Source: Scylla paramamosain
Lineage: Eukaryota; Arthropoda; Malacostraca; Decapoda; Portunidae
Direction: 5' to 3'
Length of the DNA stretch: 64,000 nt
Assembly (NCBI RefSeq): GCF_035594125.1
Contig: NC_087185.1
Span: forward strand, 12,173,664-12,237,663
Positions 54,008-64,000 of this stretch are shown piece by piece. The notes beneath the pieces are model-generated. The model had not been told where the DNA came from. It made no database searches and saw only the letters and a list, made by a program, of their open reading frames with translations. The position numbers and the translations under genes were made by a program. The stretch's first letter is position 1. Each line of letters opens with the position of its first letter.

Positions 54008-54964
54008 CCATCCATTAAGCATATCCATATAGTTTGATTAGGTTACACAGTATTTCAAATCTGTAATGCCAGTTTACCTGTATTTTGGGCAATATAATTT
54101 TTGTAATTTTTTTTTAACTGTTGCTAGATAATTTATTTGAAGTTGGTTTTCCAGTTCACAACATTCTGAATTTCCCATAGGTGGAGGGCCAAGCACTCAA
54201 CTTACCCTGACAGATGTCGAGAAACTAATGGCACAGCTGTTGGATCCTGTTGCAGTGATAGGCATGCCTAGCAGTCTTGAGACAGAGCAGGAGGAGGTCA
54301 CAGGTAATTAACTGATGCAGCTTGCCTTAATTATTTCTATATTTATTCTAAACATTATAGGATCCTATGTATTAACAGACTCTGTACTATTTTATATATG
54401 CTCATTTAGCTATACATAACTGTACAGTTATTTTATTTTTAAAAGCAACATTATGCTATCCCTCCTTATTGCTACTCTAAATCTCAGCCAATTAAGTTAA
54501 TTTGTTTTTGTCAATAAATGTGCTTTGTATAGCCCTTCTTATGTAAGCAATGCATCACATGTATTCCAGATAATAGCCTGTGAATCACTGGTGTAGTGTT
54601 GTGTTTCAACACTTTTCATCACTCACTAAGTAATTTGTGGCACTTTCTCTGGAGAGAATTTCAAGACCTCATAAGTAAAAATAATGTGTAATCTTCATAG
54701 TCATTTTTTTTGTTCAGTTATGATCTTTGAATGTTTAATGTTTGAATTATTTTTGGGTGTGTTAGCTGGATTCTTTCCTATTTCTAAGAGTCATTATTAT
54801 GAATCATCATTATTTTCAGTCATGGATGAAGAGGGCCATATGGAACAATATATTTTGCCTCATCATTCAGCCACACTTGCTGATGTAGCTGAGGCATCCA
54901 GATTGTCCTCACCTCAGCCAGGGCCAACCCAGCAAAGCCACCACCATCCATCATCAGTGCAGCC

Positions 54965-55140
54965 CACATCACTCCGCACTCTCCTTATCCAGCCCTCTTC
55001 ATTCCACACTCTCCCTGTCCAGCCCTCATCATTCCACACTCTCACTGTCCAGCCTTCATCACTCAGCACTCTCCCTGTCCAACCCTTATCACTCCACCCT
55101 CTCCCTGTCCAGCCCTCATCACTCTCATCACTATCTCCCT
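54965..55140 (+). repeat. coding minisatellite, about 30-33-bp units
   Basis: CTCCCTGTCCAGCCCTCATC and variants repeat about six times, encoding QPSSLHTLPV-like units (QPSSFHTLPV, QPSSFHTLTV, QPSSLSTLPV, QPLSLHPLPV, QPSSLSSLSP) in exon 3 of the Harbinger gene. Confidence 0.93.
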
Positions 55141-55894
55141 CTCAAGCTCCTTCACCTGCTTTTGGGTTCAGCAGGAATCAAAACACCACTGCCATCACGA
55201 TCTACCTCTCAACCTCCTTCACCTGCTGCTGGACTTAGCAGTCAGCACACTCCACATGGAGCTCATCTCCATCTCCCCCTCAAGAAACTTTGCCAGCTGC
55301 TGGTCTGGTCCCAGGTGGAGGCACACAGGCAGAAAATCTGGCAATGCCTTGGATGATGGAGATACAGGAAGGCATCCTCACAGAAACCAGAAATATGAGG
55401 GTTGCCATGGAGAGGTTGGGAAGCCAATTAGAAATAATGAATAATAATTTAAATTAGTATATGGGTTTGAGAGCCAGCTGCCTTGTAAAAATTACTGAAA
55501 AAAATTAATGATAAGATTTGCTGTTTGCTGTTAGTTTTATGTTATTAGCATGTTCTTTCTAAGTTTTAGTATGATAGATTATTATTATGTTACTTTTTAG
55601 TCTTATTATAATAGTACATTATTAGCATGTTACTTTTATGTTTAATTATATATTATTAGCATATTATTTTTTAATGTAACTATGGTAGTAGATTATTAGC
55701 TTTACTTTTAAGATCTTTTCAGTATTTTTCCTATATATCACCATTAATGTTATTATTTTAAAATGTAATATAATAATTTCCACCATTTATGTTATTTTTG
55801 GGTTATAGTAAATCTGTTTAAAAACCTCTCTTTTATTTTGGCAATATTTAAGTATACATTAGCATACTGAAAGACACTAGGGGCAATAAGCATT

Positions 55895-55921
55895 GAGAGA
55901 GAGAGAGAGAGAGAGAGAGAG
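55895..55921. repeat. short (GA)n
   Basis: About 13 GA units just downstream of the Harbinger transposase stop. Confidence 0.95.
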
Positions 55922-55922
55922 G

Positions 55923-56850
55923 CTATGAAAAACCCTCTATGATGAGAGTCCTCTGGCAAGTTAGTCCAGTTTGGATGTCTTCTCTACACTCTCCTACTCC
56001 AGGGTCATCAGCATCAAGGAGTAGCTCATCCAGGGGAATTTTTCTCAGAATGCACATGTTATGCGATAGCATACATGCTACTGCTATATAAGTACACTTG
56101 ATTGGGTCATACTGTAGGCTGCCGCCAGACTTGTGCAGATAGCGGAATCTTGATTTCAGCATCCCAAACATCTACTCAATCACCACATGTGCCTTAGCAT
56201 GGCTGTTGTTGTAGGCCTGCTCACCAACAGTTCTTGAACAGCTCACAGGAGTCATCAAAAAGGATTCCAGAGGATAACCAGTCACCTACAATATGAGGAA
56301 CATGAAAAATATTTGTCCAGGCAAATGTTTACTAATAATTAATTGTTACGTTACTCTAATAGCCATTTTTCTTGTTCATGAACAATTGACCTTTACATTA
56401 CTTTACAATCTGTTTATTTTTTATACATATTATTCTCTCCCCTCAATGGAAGGATCCTCATATAGAAGCAACATAGCTTTTTTTTCAAGCACACAAACAA
56501 AACTATTATTTACTATTATATCATAGAAGACAAACAACAAAATATACTATAATAAAATAAGAATTGTTTCATAGGTGACACTGGTAAGATAAAAATTATT
56601 AGCAGATATTTGCTGAAGATAGTATCAAATTTTGGATTCAGCAATCTAATGTATTACTGACAAAAGTATAACTATATATTTAGAAAACTTATTGTTTGAT
56701 TTGAAATTTGACACACATCAATTGCAAATAAATCAACAAACAAATTAAAGGCTACTCACCAAGGAGTAGTGAATCTCCAAACCTGCTGTCCATAAACTGT
56801 TGCTGCAGGAGACTCTGGTGCCATATGTATGAGTCATGAGAGGGGGAACC
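55923..56850 (-). pseudogene. Harbinger transposase (DDE_Tnp_4 type), C-terminal exons
   Basis: Exon 56850-56757 (-): ITGSPSHDSYIWHQSLLQQQ and DSRFGDSLLL, donor GTGAGT. Exon 56291-55923: acceptor TTGTAG, then in frame GYPLESFLMTPV, EQAYNNSHAKAHVVIE, a stop (TAG for the usual Gln), then MFGMLKSRFRYLHKSGGSLQ, IAVACMLSHNMC. PGSxHDS, LLGDxGYPL, E..fG.LK.RF and AC..LHN are HARBI1-type motifs. At the splice junction two bases of the LLGD-S-G stretch appear lost. The first half of the enzyme is missing. Confidence 0.85.
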
Positions 56851-57106
56851 TGTGATCATCATCCTCATGAATAAATAAACACCATTTTTTTTTTTTTTTC
56901 AGATACTCAAAATAACCTACTTGCAAGTTGTACTTCAACCGTTCCTTTATCACATTATATCGTAATAATTTTTACAGGCACCAACTCTTTTTAAAAGGCA
57001 GCGTGCTAAAGGTGCACATATCACATTTGTACCTACTTTGCAACATTAGAGCATAGAGAACGGAGGTGTACATCTCACTTATTAAGCCTAAATTTCATGT
57101 AAAAGA
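56851..57106. other. junction between Harbinger and hAT relics
   Basis: Poly-T at 56885-56900. No terminal repeats recognised. Confidence 0.35.
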
Positions 57107-58250
57107 ATGGCATCCAAGCGGAATAGAACAACTCCAGTGTGGACGTACATGGAGCAGAAGTTGTCTGATGTCAATGTTTGCTTGGTGTATAAAGATAAGC
57201 TGCAGTACAATGGAAGTACATCAGACATGGTGAAACACCTGCGCACCAAACACCCCATTGAATATGCGGAGTTCAAGGAGGATGCAGATATGAAAATTGC
57301 AGCCAAACACCCCAGACCATCCATCTCTGCTCAACTAACACTGATCAAGGCCATCACTAGGGCTCAACCCTATAAGAATGAATCGAATATAAACAAAGAA
57401 CTTGACGATCTGGTTGTCAGGATGATAGTGGAAGATGTACAACCACTATCTGTTGTTGAAGACAAGGGGTTCAAGAGATTAGTAAATGGACTCAACCCGA
57501 GATATGACTTGCCAAGCTGTAGAGAGATAGGTAGGACTTTCTTACGTTTTGTTCATTATAGAGAGGTAGAGAGAGTCCATCAAAAACTGGAGAAAGATAA
57601 ATGTATTGCTTTAACAACGTATGGACATCCCAACAAACCAAAGCATTCATCATAGTGACAGATCACTACATATCCCCAGAGTGGGTCCTCAAGTATGCTG
57701 TGCTTGATACTGTTCGTATAGTTAAGTCCCACACAACAGATAATAATGCAGAAGAGATAAGACTTGTCTGCAATAAATGGAATATTTTTGATAAAATTCA
57801 CTTAATTATGACTGACAATGCTGCTAATATGACTGCAGCAATAAAACAAATGAATGTTCACCATATCCTGTGCATTGCGCACAGTTTGAATCTAGTTGTT
57901 CAGGACTCCATTAAGAACACTGAGGATATCCAAAAGCTAAAAGACTATTGTAAATTTTTTTCCATCACAGCGTGAAGGCTTCTGATAAGCTCATGCAGGT
58001 GCAAGAGCAGCACAAGCAGCCCTCAAAAAAAACTTATTCAGGATGTAGAAACTAGATGGAATTCTAAATACTACATGATGGAACGATATTTAGAACAACA
58101 TGATCACGTGACACATACTTTCTGTTATCTAGGGAAAACTAATATGTGTCTGTCAAACGAGGAGCTTGTAATAATCTCTGCCAATATCCTAGATGAGTCC
58201 TGGAACCGCTACACACTAGTGGTAACTGTATCATCACTGTGATGATAGTT
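57107..58250 (+). pseudogene. hAT transposase with BED finger (ZBED-like), frameshifted and truncated
   Basis: ATG at 57107: MASKRNRTTPVWTYMEQKLS, CLVYKDKLQYNGST, MVKHLRTKHPIEYAEF is a BED finger whose second Cys of C-x2-C is Tyr. Then VVEDKGFKRLVNGLNPRYDL, LEKDKCIALTT; after a frameshift at about 57620 VWTSQQTKAFIIVTDHYISP, IMTDNAANMTAAIKQMN, CIAHSLNLVVQDSIKN, and after another at 57960 SVKASDKLMQVQEQHKQP. The first frameshift falls where the family's first catalytic Asp is expected (LTTDxWTS). TDNAAN holds the second. It breaks off near SNEELVIIS (58160). Confidence 0.88.
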
Positions 58251-58460
58251 AACGGAAGAGGTGATTACCCATGTTTTGTTTTTTAATGGAACACCTTTAT
58301 TGTATAGCTATTTGGTGTCTGTTGTATGTAATATCTGTTCATTTATTTGTATTGGTATTGTTATACATGTTCTTGGTGGTATACTTTATAATCCATGTGT
58401 ACAATGGTGGTTTGTGTGTGGTTTGTCACATGTGTCGCTGCGCATTATTATTGTTTAGGT

Positions 58461-58870
58461 GCAGAGTAGTGCTGGGCAGGATCCAACATTTTAGGATTCG
58501 TGGATCCGAGTACTTGAGCTTGCTGGATCCGTGGGATTCGGGTCAGGATCCAAGTACGTGCAGCGCGCGGGGAAACTAGTGAGAGAGAGGGATCCGAGCG
58601 GTATTCGTGTCCCAGCGGTACTCGGGTTCCAGCTGGTAATTGAATCCCAGGCTGCTTGCGGATCCCTGCTGGTACTCGGGTCCCGGTGGTAATTGAATTC
58701 CGGATAGTAATCGGGTCCCAGGCCACGCGCAGATCCCTGCCAGTACTCGGGTCCCAGCGGTAATCGAATCCCAGCCAGTAATCGGGTCCCAGGCCGCTTG
58801 CGAATCCCTGCTAGTACTCGGGTCCCAGCCAGCGTACGAATCCCTGCCTGTACTTGGGTCCAAGCTCTCC
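58461..58870. repeat. GGGTCCCAGC minisatellite next to a hAT-like terminus
   Basis: CAGAGTAGTGCTGGGCAGGA (58461) resembles hAT terminal repeats. From 58490, units of 17-19 bp (GGGTCCCAGCGGTAATCGAA, TCCCAGCCAGTAATC, TCCCTGCTAGTACTC) repeat about 20 times with variation to 58870. GGATCCGAGTACTTG-type units occur at the left. Confidence 0.85.
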
Positions 58871-59139
58871 TGTCAGTCCTCAGGTCCATGGCAGCTGGTT
58901 GCCTCACTCCACAGAGTTATCTCATCCTCGTATTTTACCTTCCAATGTGTTGTCATTATATTTCACAAATTTATTTTTGTTATGTAATGAATGATGAATA
59001 TTAATTTGTTAGTTCTATAGTTGGTGATATTCTAGGTATACTTTGTTTAGAGTATGCAATGCACATTATTCATGTTGCTATAGGACGAAATATATATAAA
59101 TACAAGTATGGCTATCAAGAATTATAAGAGTTAAGGCTA
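58871..59139. other. AT-rich spacer between hAT relics
   Basis: Nothing recognised. Confidence 0.4.
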
Positions 59140-59522
59140 TGGATGAGGCGTCTAGAACCTTTGTCTTCTACGACTAACAATGGCTGCAAATCTTACAAAA
59201 TCATTCTCACAACTAGATTATTTGTTTCCCTCTTCTTATTCAAGTCAGTTCTGTATGGTGTTGCTTTGGTAATAGTATCAATCAAAGTTGGTTGTACACT
59301 TATCTTAGGCTGTTTTGGTAAATCGTGTCCTGCATCATTTCCCTCCTTCAGCTCGGCATATTCAAGGGGATGTCTGGTGCGGAAGTGTTTGATGAGATTG
59401 GAAGTCGTACTTCCGCAATACTTTAATTTATCTTTGGAATTCAGACAACCACATCCTCGTCTGTTTGTTGCATGTAGTTCCATATTGGTGCACATTTGGT
59501 CCGCTTGGCTGCCATTGTGCAA
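59140..59522 (-). pseudogene. hAT transposase BED-finger fragment, - strand
   Basis: On -: VCLNSKDKLKYCGSTTSNLI, KHFRTRHPLEYAELKEG, QPTLIDTITKATPY, then LVVRMIL, stop, DLQPLLVVEDKGSRRLI. It is related to the + copy at 57107 but clearly a separate, diverged insertion. The C-x2-C of the BED finger is C-x2-S here. It stops before the catalytic region. Confidence 0.8.
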
Positions 59523-59869
59523 ATAAGAGGTTTACTTTAATTGAAAAGGGAATTTGTGGCCAATAATGCTGATGATTTATTGCTTCAAATGACACAAGGT
59601 ACACTTTCTTAAGTTTTCATGAAAGACTGTTAGATTTTAAATGGAATATTTATTCACAATTTGGTAGACAAGGAATCAAGATATATTACAGATGTATTCG
59701 TTTTAGAGTATTCCTCAAATTTTTATATAGAGGTAACTACTATGCCAACCCTCACGGGTTCCCCCCTCAATGATATCTCTGCAGCTACTGGCGCGAGTGC
59801 GGTTGTTGTTGTTTGAGATGTCATCTTGTAAAGGTGATGAGGGCCTTTACATGTAGATGGCCGCGGGTG
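59523..59869. other. no gene recognised
   Basis: No supported feature. Confidence 0.35.
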
Positions 59870-59888
59870 GTGTGTGTGTGTGCGTGTG

Positions 59889-59963
<75 letters not shown>
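59870..59963. repeat. (TG)n microsatellite
   Basis: TG tract with CG and CA slips at its left edge. Confidence 0.97.
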
Positions 59964-60139
59964 TTTGATTGTCACCTGAAAAAGTCAAGGTGACATGGGC
60001 CTTAATGACTAGAGCCGGCCCACAGTGCCAGTGAAACAACTTTTTTTAGCAAAACAACTTTTATTTTGGGAAGTTGGGATGTACAAGAGAGGAAGGGATG
60101 TACTGGGGACTGGAACATGGGAAGAAAAAGAGAGGAAAA

Positions 60140-60425
60140 ACTTAAATGCAGTAGAAGTGGAAAGTTGCTGGGTGGTCCGGCCTGCTGTTGTAAAGTAATG
60201 AGTGTCACTGGGCAGTACATGCGAGGTCTAAGGGTAGAAACTGGAGTTCCCGGAGGAAAACCACCCATACTTCTGTGAGAGAGGGAAGAGGGGGGTTTAC
60301 AATTTTGGTAACAATATTTACATGATTTAGAGACATGCATTGAAAAGCAATATTTACATAGCGAGTGAAAGTGGAAGGTACAGTGTATCCACAGAAACCA
60401 GAGCTCCTGGAGAAAAATCACCCGT
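60140..60425. repeat. two diverged copies of a short module
   Basis: GTAGAAACTGGAGTTCCCGG AGGAAAACCACCCATACTTC (60234 on) and CACAGAAACCAGAGCTCCTG GAGAAAAATCACCCGTGTTG (60388 on) are related, about 154 bp apart. Family unknown. Confidence 0.6.
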
Positions 60426-60559
60426 GTTGTTGTGGATATGGGAAAGCACAATTGAACATGCACAAAAACGAACATATTGACATGCAGAGTGTTCACACTA
60501 TAAATGGTTTGTTTGAGTGTTTGCACTATGAGTGTCTCTTTTTCGGGCAGTTCCAGATT

Positions 60560-61250
60560 AAGATATCACTAGCACACGATTCTTCGGGGAAGACTCGCGG
60601 CGAGTGTTGTGGTGGCCATCTCGTGGAGGCGGACGTCGCAGCTGGGAGGGCCGCAGACTTGTGAGGCGGATCCCCGCAGCCATGGAAGGCGGTGGTGGGA
60701 AGGAAGTCGTATTCAGTGGTGGTGCAAGAGTGGTTTGCAGGAGAGGCCTTCAGTGACGCTGGGGCACCATCAGCCCTAGCACATGCCCTCAACTGTGTGC
60801 CCCAGAGCTTAGTCCAACTGCTGGGTGTGGTGCAAGCTCGCCCGGAGGAGAGGAACTCCTTGCTAAGACATAGGCCGGCATCCCAGTAACTCAGGGTGCA
60901 GGGCTTGAAGGGATGAAAACACACAGAAGGAACCACCACTAGGGTTGCTGTCGGAATCATCCAGGAGGCTCACCAGGCCTGGCAGGTCCCCAAAGTGGCA
61001 TGCTGTGTAGCTGCTCCGTCTAGATGGTGGGTTCTCAACTCTCGGAAGGGGGGATGGACGCACGCTCTTATCCAGCAGCCATCAGCATTCATCTGTGGTA
61101 AGGGCAGGTATGGCGGAGACTGACTGGTGTTCTGTGAGGGCATAAAGACCGAACAATATGACCTAGCAAGGGGAGGGAGGGAGAAGGTTGGCGGTGAGAT
61201 CGTATACAAGGTATACAAGAGGGATATGATGAAAGGATTGTAATTTAGGA
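60560..61250. other. possible duplicated LINE 3' sequence
   Basis: GGTGGCCATCTCGTGGAGGC (60611) resembles GGCGGCCATCTTGTGGAGGC (61419) in the LINE C-terminal region, with GCTGGGAGGG shared afterwards. Otherwise GC-richer sequence without a recognised gene; open frames on both strands (60526-60960 -, 60692-60889 +) carry no domain signal. Confidence 0.4.
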
Positions 61251-61253
61251 AAG

Positions 61254-62498
61254 TTAACTTTCATCTACCTGTATTGGGGGGTTCCAGTGGGGGTCTTCCA
61301 TTATCAGGAGGCTTCTGGGGAACCAGGCGTGTTGCCGGTGTAGAGCCTCCTCATGCAGAGCCTGCAGCACCTGGTACTGGTCCCATCCCTCGTCCTCCAT
61401 CTGTTGCCAGACCTTGGCGGCCATCTTGTGGAGGCAGACGTTGAGGGCTGGGAGGGACGCAGCCTCATGAAGTGATGCCAAGGTGGTGTAGTCGTCCCAT
61501 CTGGTACCGAAGGCGAACCTCAGGGCGTTGTTCTGCACTTTCTGCAGTCTGCTGATCTTAGAGAGGGCATGCAAGGGAACAGGAGGATAAGTAAGAATGG
61601 GTAGTATCAGAGCCTTAATGAGGTGGAACTTAAGACCAGTGGCCAGATCCCTGAAGTGGTACAGCTTGGTAAGGGCTATCTTCGCTCTTGCCACTCGCTG
61701 GGACATGAGCAGTGTATCCAGTGGAAGAGATTGACAATCCGAGGAGGAAGCCCCTGGGACTGAACTCGACCTCATCCCTGTCCACCAGCAGTGGGGCAGG
61801 GGTCTTAGTGGCAAGGGGGACGACCATAAACTTGGCCAGGTTAGTCCTGATTCTCCGCTCCTCTCAAAGGCGTTGATGTGGACAATCTCTCTGCTAGTGC
61901 AGGCGTTCGCCATCCTGCTGGAGCGACATGGGTGGTATACAACCTGAGACATGTCATCAGCATAGAGCACATTGATACCAGCATCTGAAACAGGGCAGCT
62001 GCTGGTATAAATGCTCTACTGTAGGGCACACAGTGCCCTACAGGACTCCTGTGCCGAGGGGGAAAGCAGGGCCATCCTGTCGTCCAGGAAATCACGAAGC
62101 AGGCACTCAACTGGTGCAGGCAGTCCCAGGTGAAGAATCTTGTACTTCAGACCCAGGTGTCAGACATGGTTAAACGCCTTACTTACGTCTTGCAGGATCA
62201 AGTTACAGCGGTAACTGTTCGCTTGGTGCAAGGCCATGATCTTGGTGGCCAGAGCAATGGCGTGGACGGTCCCCCTACCACCCCGGAAACCGTACTGCGC
62301 TGGGTGCAGGTGGTTGTCAGTCTCTAGGTGGGTGCGCAGCTGCGAGGTGACGTTACTCTCCAGTATCTTCCCAGGGACCTCAAGCAGGGAGATGGGTCGG
62401 TAGCTCTCTGGGTGAGTGGGGGGCTTGCCAGCCTTGGGGATCATCCTCATCTCAGTCTGCTTGAACCCACCGGGGAAGTAACCAGCAGAGAGTGTCAC
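61254..62498 (-). pseudogene. Jockey-like LINE reverse transcriptase
   Basis: 62498-62160: GGFKQTEMRMIPKAGKPPTH, ESYRPISLLEVPGKILE, PAQYGFRGGRGTVHAI, LILQDVSKAFNHV (first catalytic Asp). After a frameshift, LGLPAPVECLLRDFLDDRMA and LYADDMSQVV (YADD at 61953-61964). The C-terminal part has ARAKIALTKLYHF, LILPILTYPPVPLHALS, LQKVQNNALRFAFG and LHEAASLPALNV. The second half is a 238-codon open frame, but it contains a shifted stretch after YADD. Confidence 0.87.
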
Positions 62499-62929
62499 AT
62501 TAAAAATTGCCCGAAGTCCGGAGAGAGCAGAATCTGTGAGATATGAGAGTATAGATATGCTAATCTTACTGCTCCCTGGGCATGTTGGCCTGCCACATTA
62601 AATAGTGGCGACCAGCTCCCAGGCAGAGATAAGACAGTCTAGGTGTAAGGTACCAGTGAGATGGACAGGGTGGGCATTGTCAAACGGGTAGGTTCTGTGC
62701 ACAGCAGCAGCCATGTAATCCGGCACAAGGTCGTTGTTGTCAAAGTCGTCGTCATAGTCTTCTCTGTAAATTCGGTCCCAGATGGATGTAAAGAGTTGTT
62801 CTTTGTCAGTGCTGGTGAATTTTTGTCGCCTGTGTCGTCAATTAAATAGGTGTCAGGTCCTGTCGTTCTACCTGAGAGACGCTTAATCTCCTGCCAAAAC
62901 TTCCTGGGGGTCATGGTAGTTGGCAGCTA

Positions 62930-63990
62930 GGCCAGCCAACTTCCTCCCCCCAAGTGTTTCCTAGCCTCCGTCCGTCGTGAGTCCTATAGTGCATCCTTTA
63001 GCTGGGTGTACTGCCTGTAGTCATCATATGTCCAGCCCCTTATCATCGCTCTGCCTCACAGTGCCCAGAAGCACGTTCTGAGCCGCTGCGTAGTCCGGGA
63101 AGGCCGTGGGGCTGACCTGAGTTTGAAGGAGGTCAGTGGTATATGTCAGTCAAGAGTAGTCCGTACCATAGTCATCCATGTCTCTAGTGCGTCATCAATT
63201 TCCTCCAGCAAACCGTAAGTGATGTCTGGAAGGTCCGTCATCTCTAAGGCATTATCCTCCTTGAAAGCATCCCAGTGTGGAAGTTGAAGGTTCTGGTGCT
63301 GGGAATTAGAAGAGGCGAGGTGGAAATGTCGAGGATGACAGGAATGTGGTCACTAGTCGTCAATGGTCCTGGTGCAAGGGAATAGTGGAGGAAATTAGCT
63401 CTGTTAGTCAGGGCGATGTCAGGTGAAGAAGTTTGATGGTTGAAGTAGGTGGAGAAATGAGGGCCAATGTGTAGAGCTGGCTGTTGTCAAAGGTAGTCCA
63501 CGATATCTCTCCCTGCCTGGTTGATGGTGGTGTACCCAAAGTAGGGGTGTTGTGCATTCAAGTCACCTACTAGAAAGACTGGTGTCTGTCTGTGGAGTAG
63601 TCAAAGAAAGTCTGGGTGGAGTAGGTAGGGTCAGCACGGGGGAAGGTAGCTGGTAGCAATAAGGAGAGGTCCATCATGTGTGTCAGATTCTGTTGCCAGA
63701 GTCTTGGATAGAAAATCATCAACTCTGTGACATATATGGCATTTAATAGCAATAGCTACCCCGTCATTTAAAGCATTGCTTATGTTTTGTTGATATACTC
63801 TTTATCCTGGAATCTTAAGTTTTGTCTCATCACTTAGTCCGTGGCTGTTGGCGAGTATGATGTCAGGGTCATACTGTCGATAAGTGTTCATGAGGTCAAA
63901 CTGTCCCAGAATAATACATTGTGCTGGATCACGCATAGTCAAGGCATTACTCACGTGCAACAGGAAGTCTACCTTGGAGGAGGTCCGCTA
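62930..63990 (-). pseudogene. Jockey-like LINE APE endonuclease
   Basis: On -, shifting frames: NTYRQYDPDIILANSHGLSD, KLKIPGYRVYQQN, DGVAIAIKCHICHRV, then VGDLNAQHPYFGYTT (GDxN, about 63560-63535), SSPDIALTNRANFLHYSLAP and GPLTTSDHIPV (SDH, about 63375-63345). These are the APE active-site motifs that nick target DNA. The N-terminal start lies beyond the window. Confidence 0.82.
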
Positions 63991-64000
63991 TTATGTGGTT

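Larger units (their letters stand above)
61250..64000 (-). mobile_element. Jockey-like LINE ORF2 (APE endonuclease plus RT), continues past window
   Basis: On - from the right edge: endonuclease, linker (KFWQEIKRLSG, 62896), RT and C-terminus, ending at the stop near 61254. GC content is higher than in its surroundings. It is unlike LINE family A and closer in layout to the element at 9660-12306 (YADDMSQ versus YADDITQ). Frameshifts at about 63570, 62640, 62160 and 61970. Confidence 0.85.

Noticed and set aside
54684..55238. Mucin-like secreted host protein with QPSS repeats
   Set aside because: The repeat is exon 3 of a Harbinger Myb/SANT-like gene, with matching splice phases upstream.
58491..58907. 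Repetitive - strand protein of 138 codons (DPSTGRDS-like units)
   Set aside because: A reading of the GGGTCCCAGC minisatellite; unit length varies so the frame is not kept.
61254..61970. 238-codon host gene
   Set aside because: Starts at LYADD and ends in LINE C-terminal motifs; it is retrotransposon ORF2.

Overview
This is eukaryotic nuclear DNA, most likely arthropod and probably a decapod crustacean. That is an inference from the gene structure, the many long (TA)n, (GA)n and (GT)n tracts, and the mix of LINE, Penelope, Ty3/gypsy, Merlin, Harbinger, hAT and Tc1-like relics. I see no bacterial-type operons and no RNA genes.

The only convincing host gene is the 3' end of glutamate-cysteine ligase catalytic subunit (GCLC). 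It lies on the + strand in three terminal exons: 13618-13761, 14106-14287 and 29220-29355, with the stop at 29353-29355. Splice sites and phases agree and the joined protein ends as GCLC does. The last intron is about 14.9 kb and consists almost wholly of transposons.

Layout. 1-8.4 kb: LINE fragments on both strands, two MITE-like elements set in (TA)n, and long microsatellites. 8.4-13.4 kb: two Penelope-like pieces (an N-terminal end, and a GIY-YIG endonuclease end) around a decayed Jockey-like LINE on the - strand that has tandem repeats in its 5' UTR. 13.6-29.4 kb: GCLC. Its last intron holds a nearly intact LINE (14511-17793) and a Tigger/jerky-type DNA transposon. That transposon was split first by a Ty3/gypsy element with both LTRs (18841-25597) and again by a complete Merlin element (26093-27380). 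The gypsy element is itself split by an internally deleted element (about 21779-23622). This innermost element carries the front half of a THAP-domain gene on + and the front half of a SAP/YqaJ-type gene on -. 30-39 kb: a second gypsy-like gag/protease relic, a Harbinger N-terminus, a Tc1-like element and LTR/primer-site remnants. 39.8-50.4 kb: several - strand LINE relics, a ULP-protease/PHD pseudogene with a duplicated exon, and an integrase coding region broken by two LINEs inserted tail to tail. 50.9-64 kb: an RTE-like RT relic, a two-gene Harbinger element, two BED-finger hAT relics with a minisatellite between them, and a second Jockey-like LINE (RT plus APE endonuclease) running off the window edge.

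Nearly all mobile elements are dead (stops, frameshifts, internal deletions). Two general patterns stand out. About 20 (TA)n tracts, together roughly 2.3 kb, sit mostly exactly at transposon ends. Two (GA)n tracts have grown independently at the same site inside different LINE copies.
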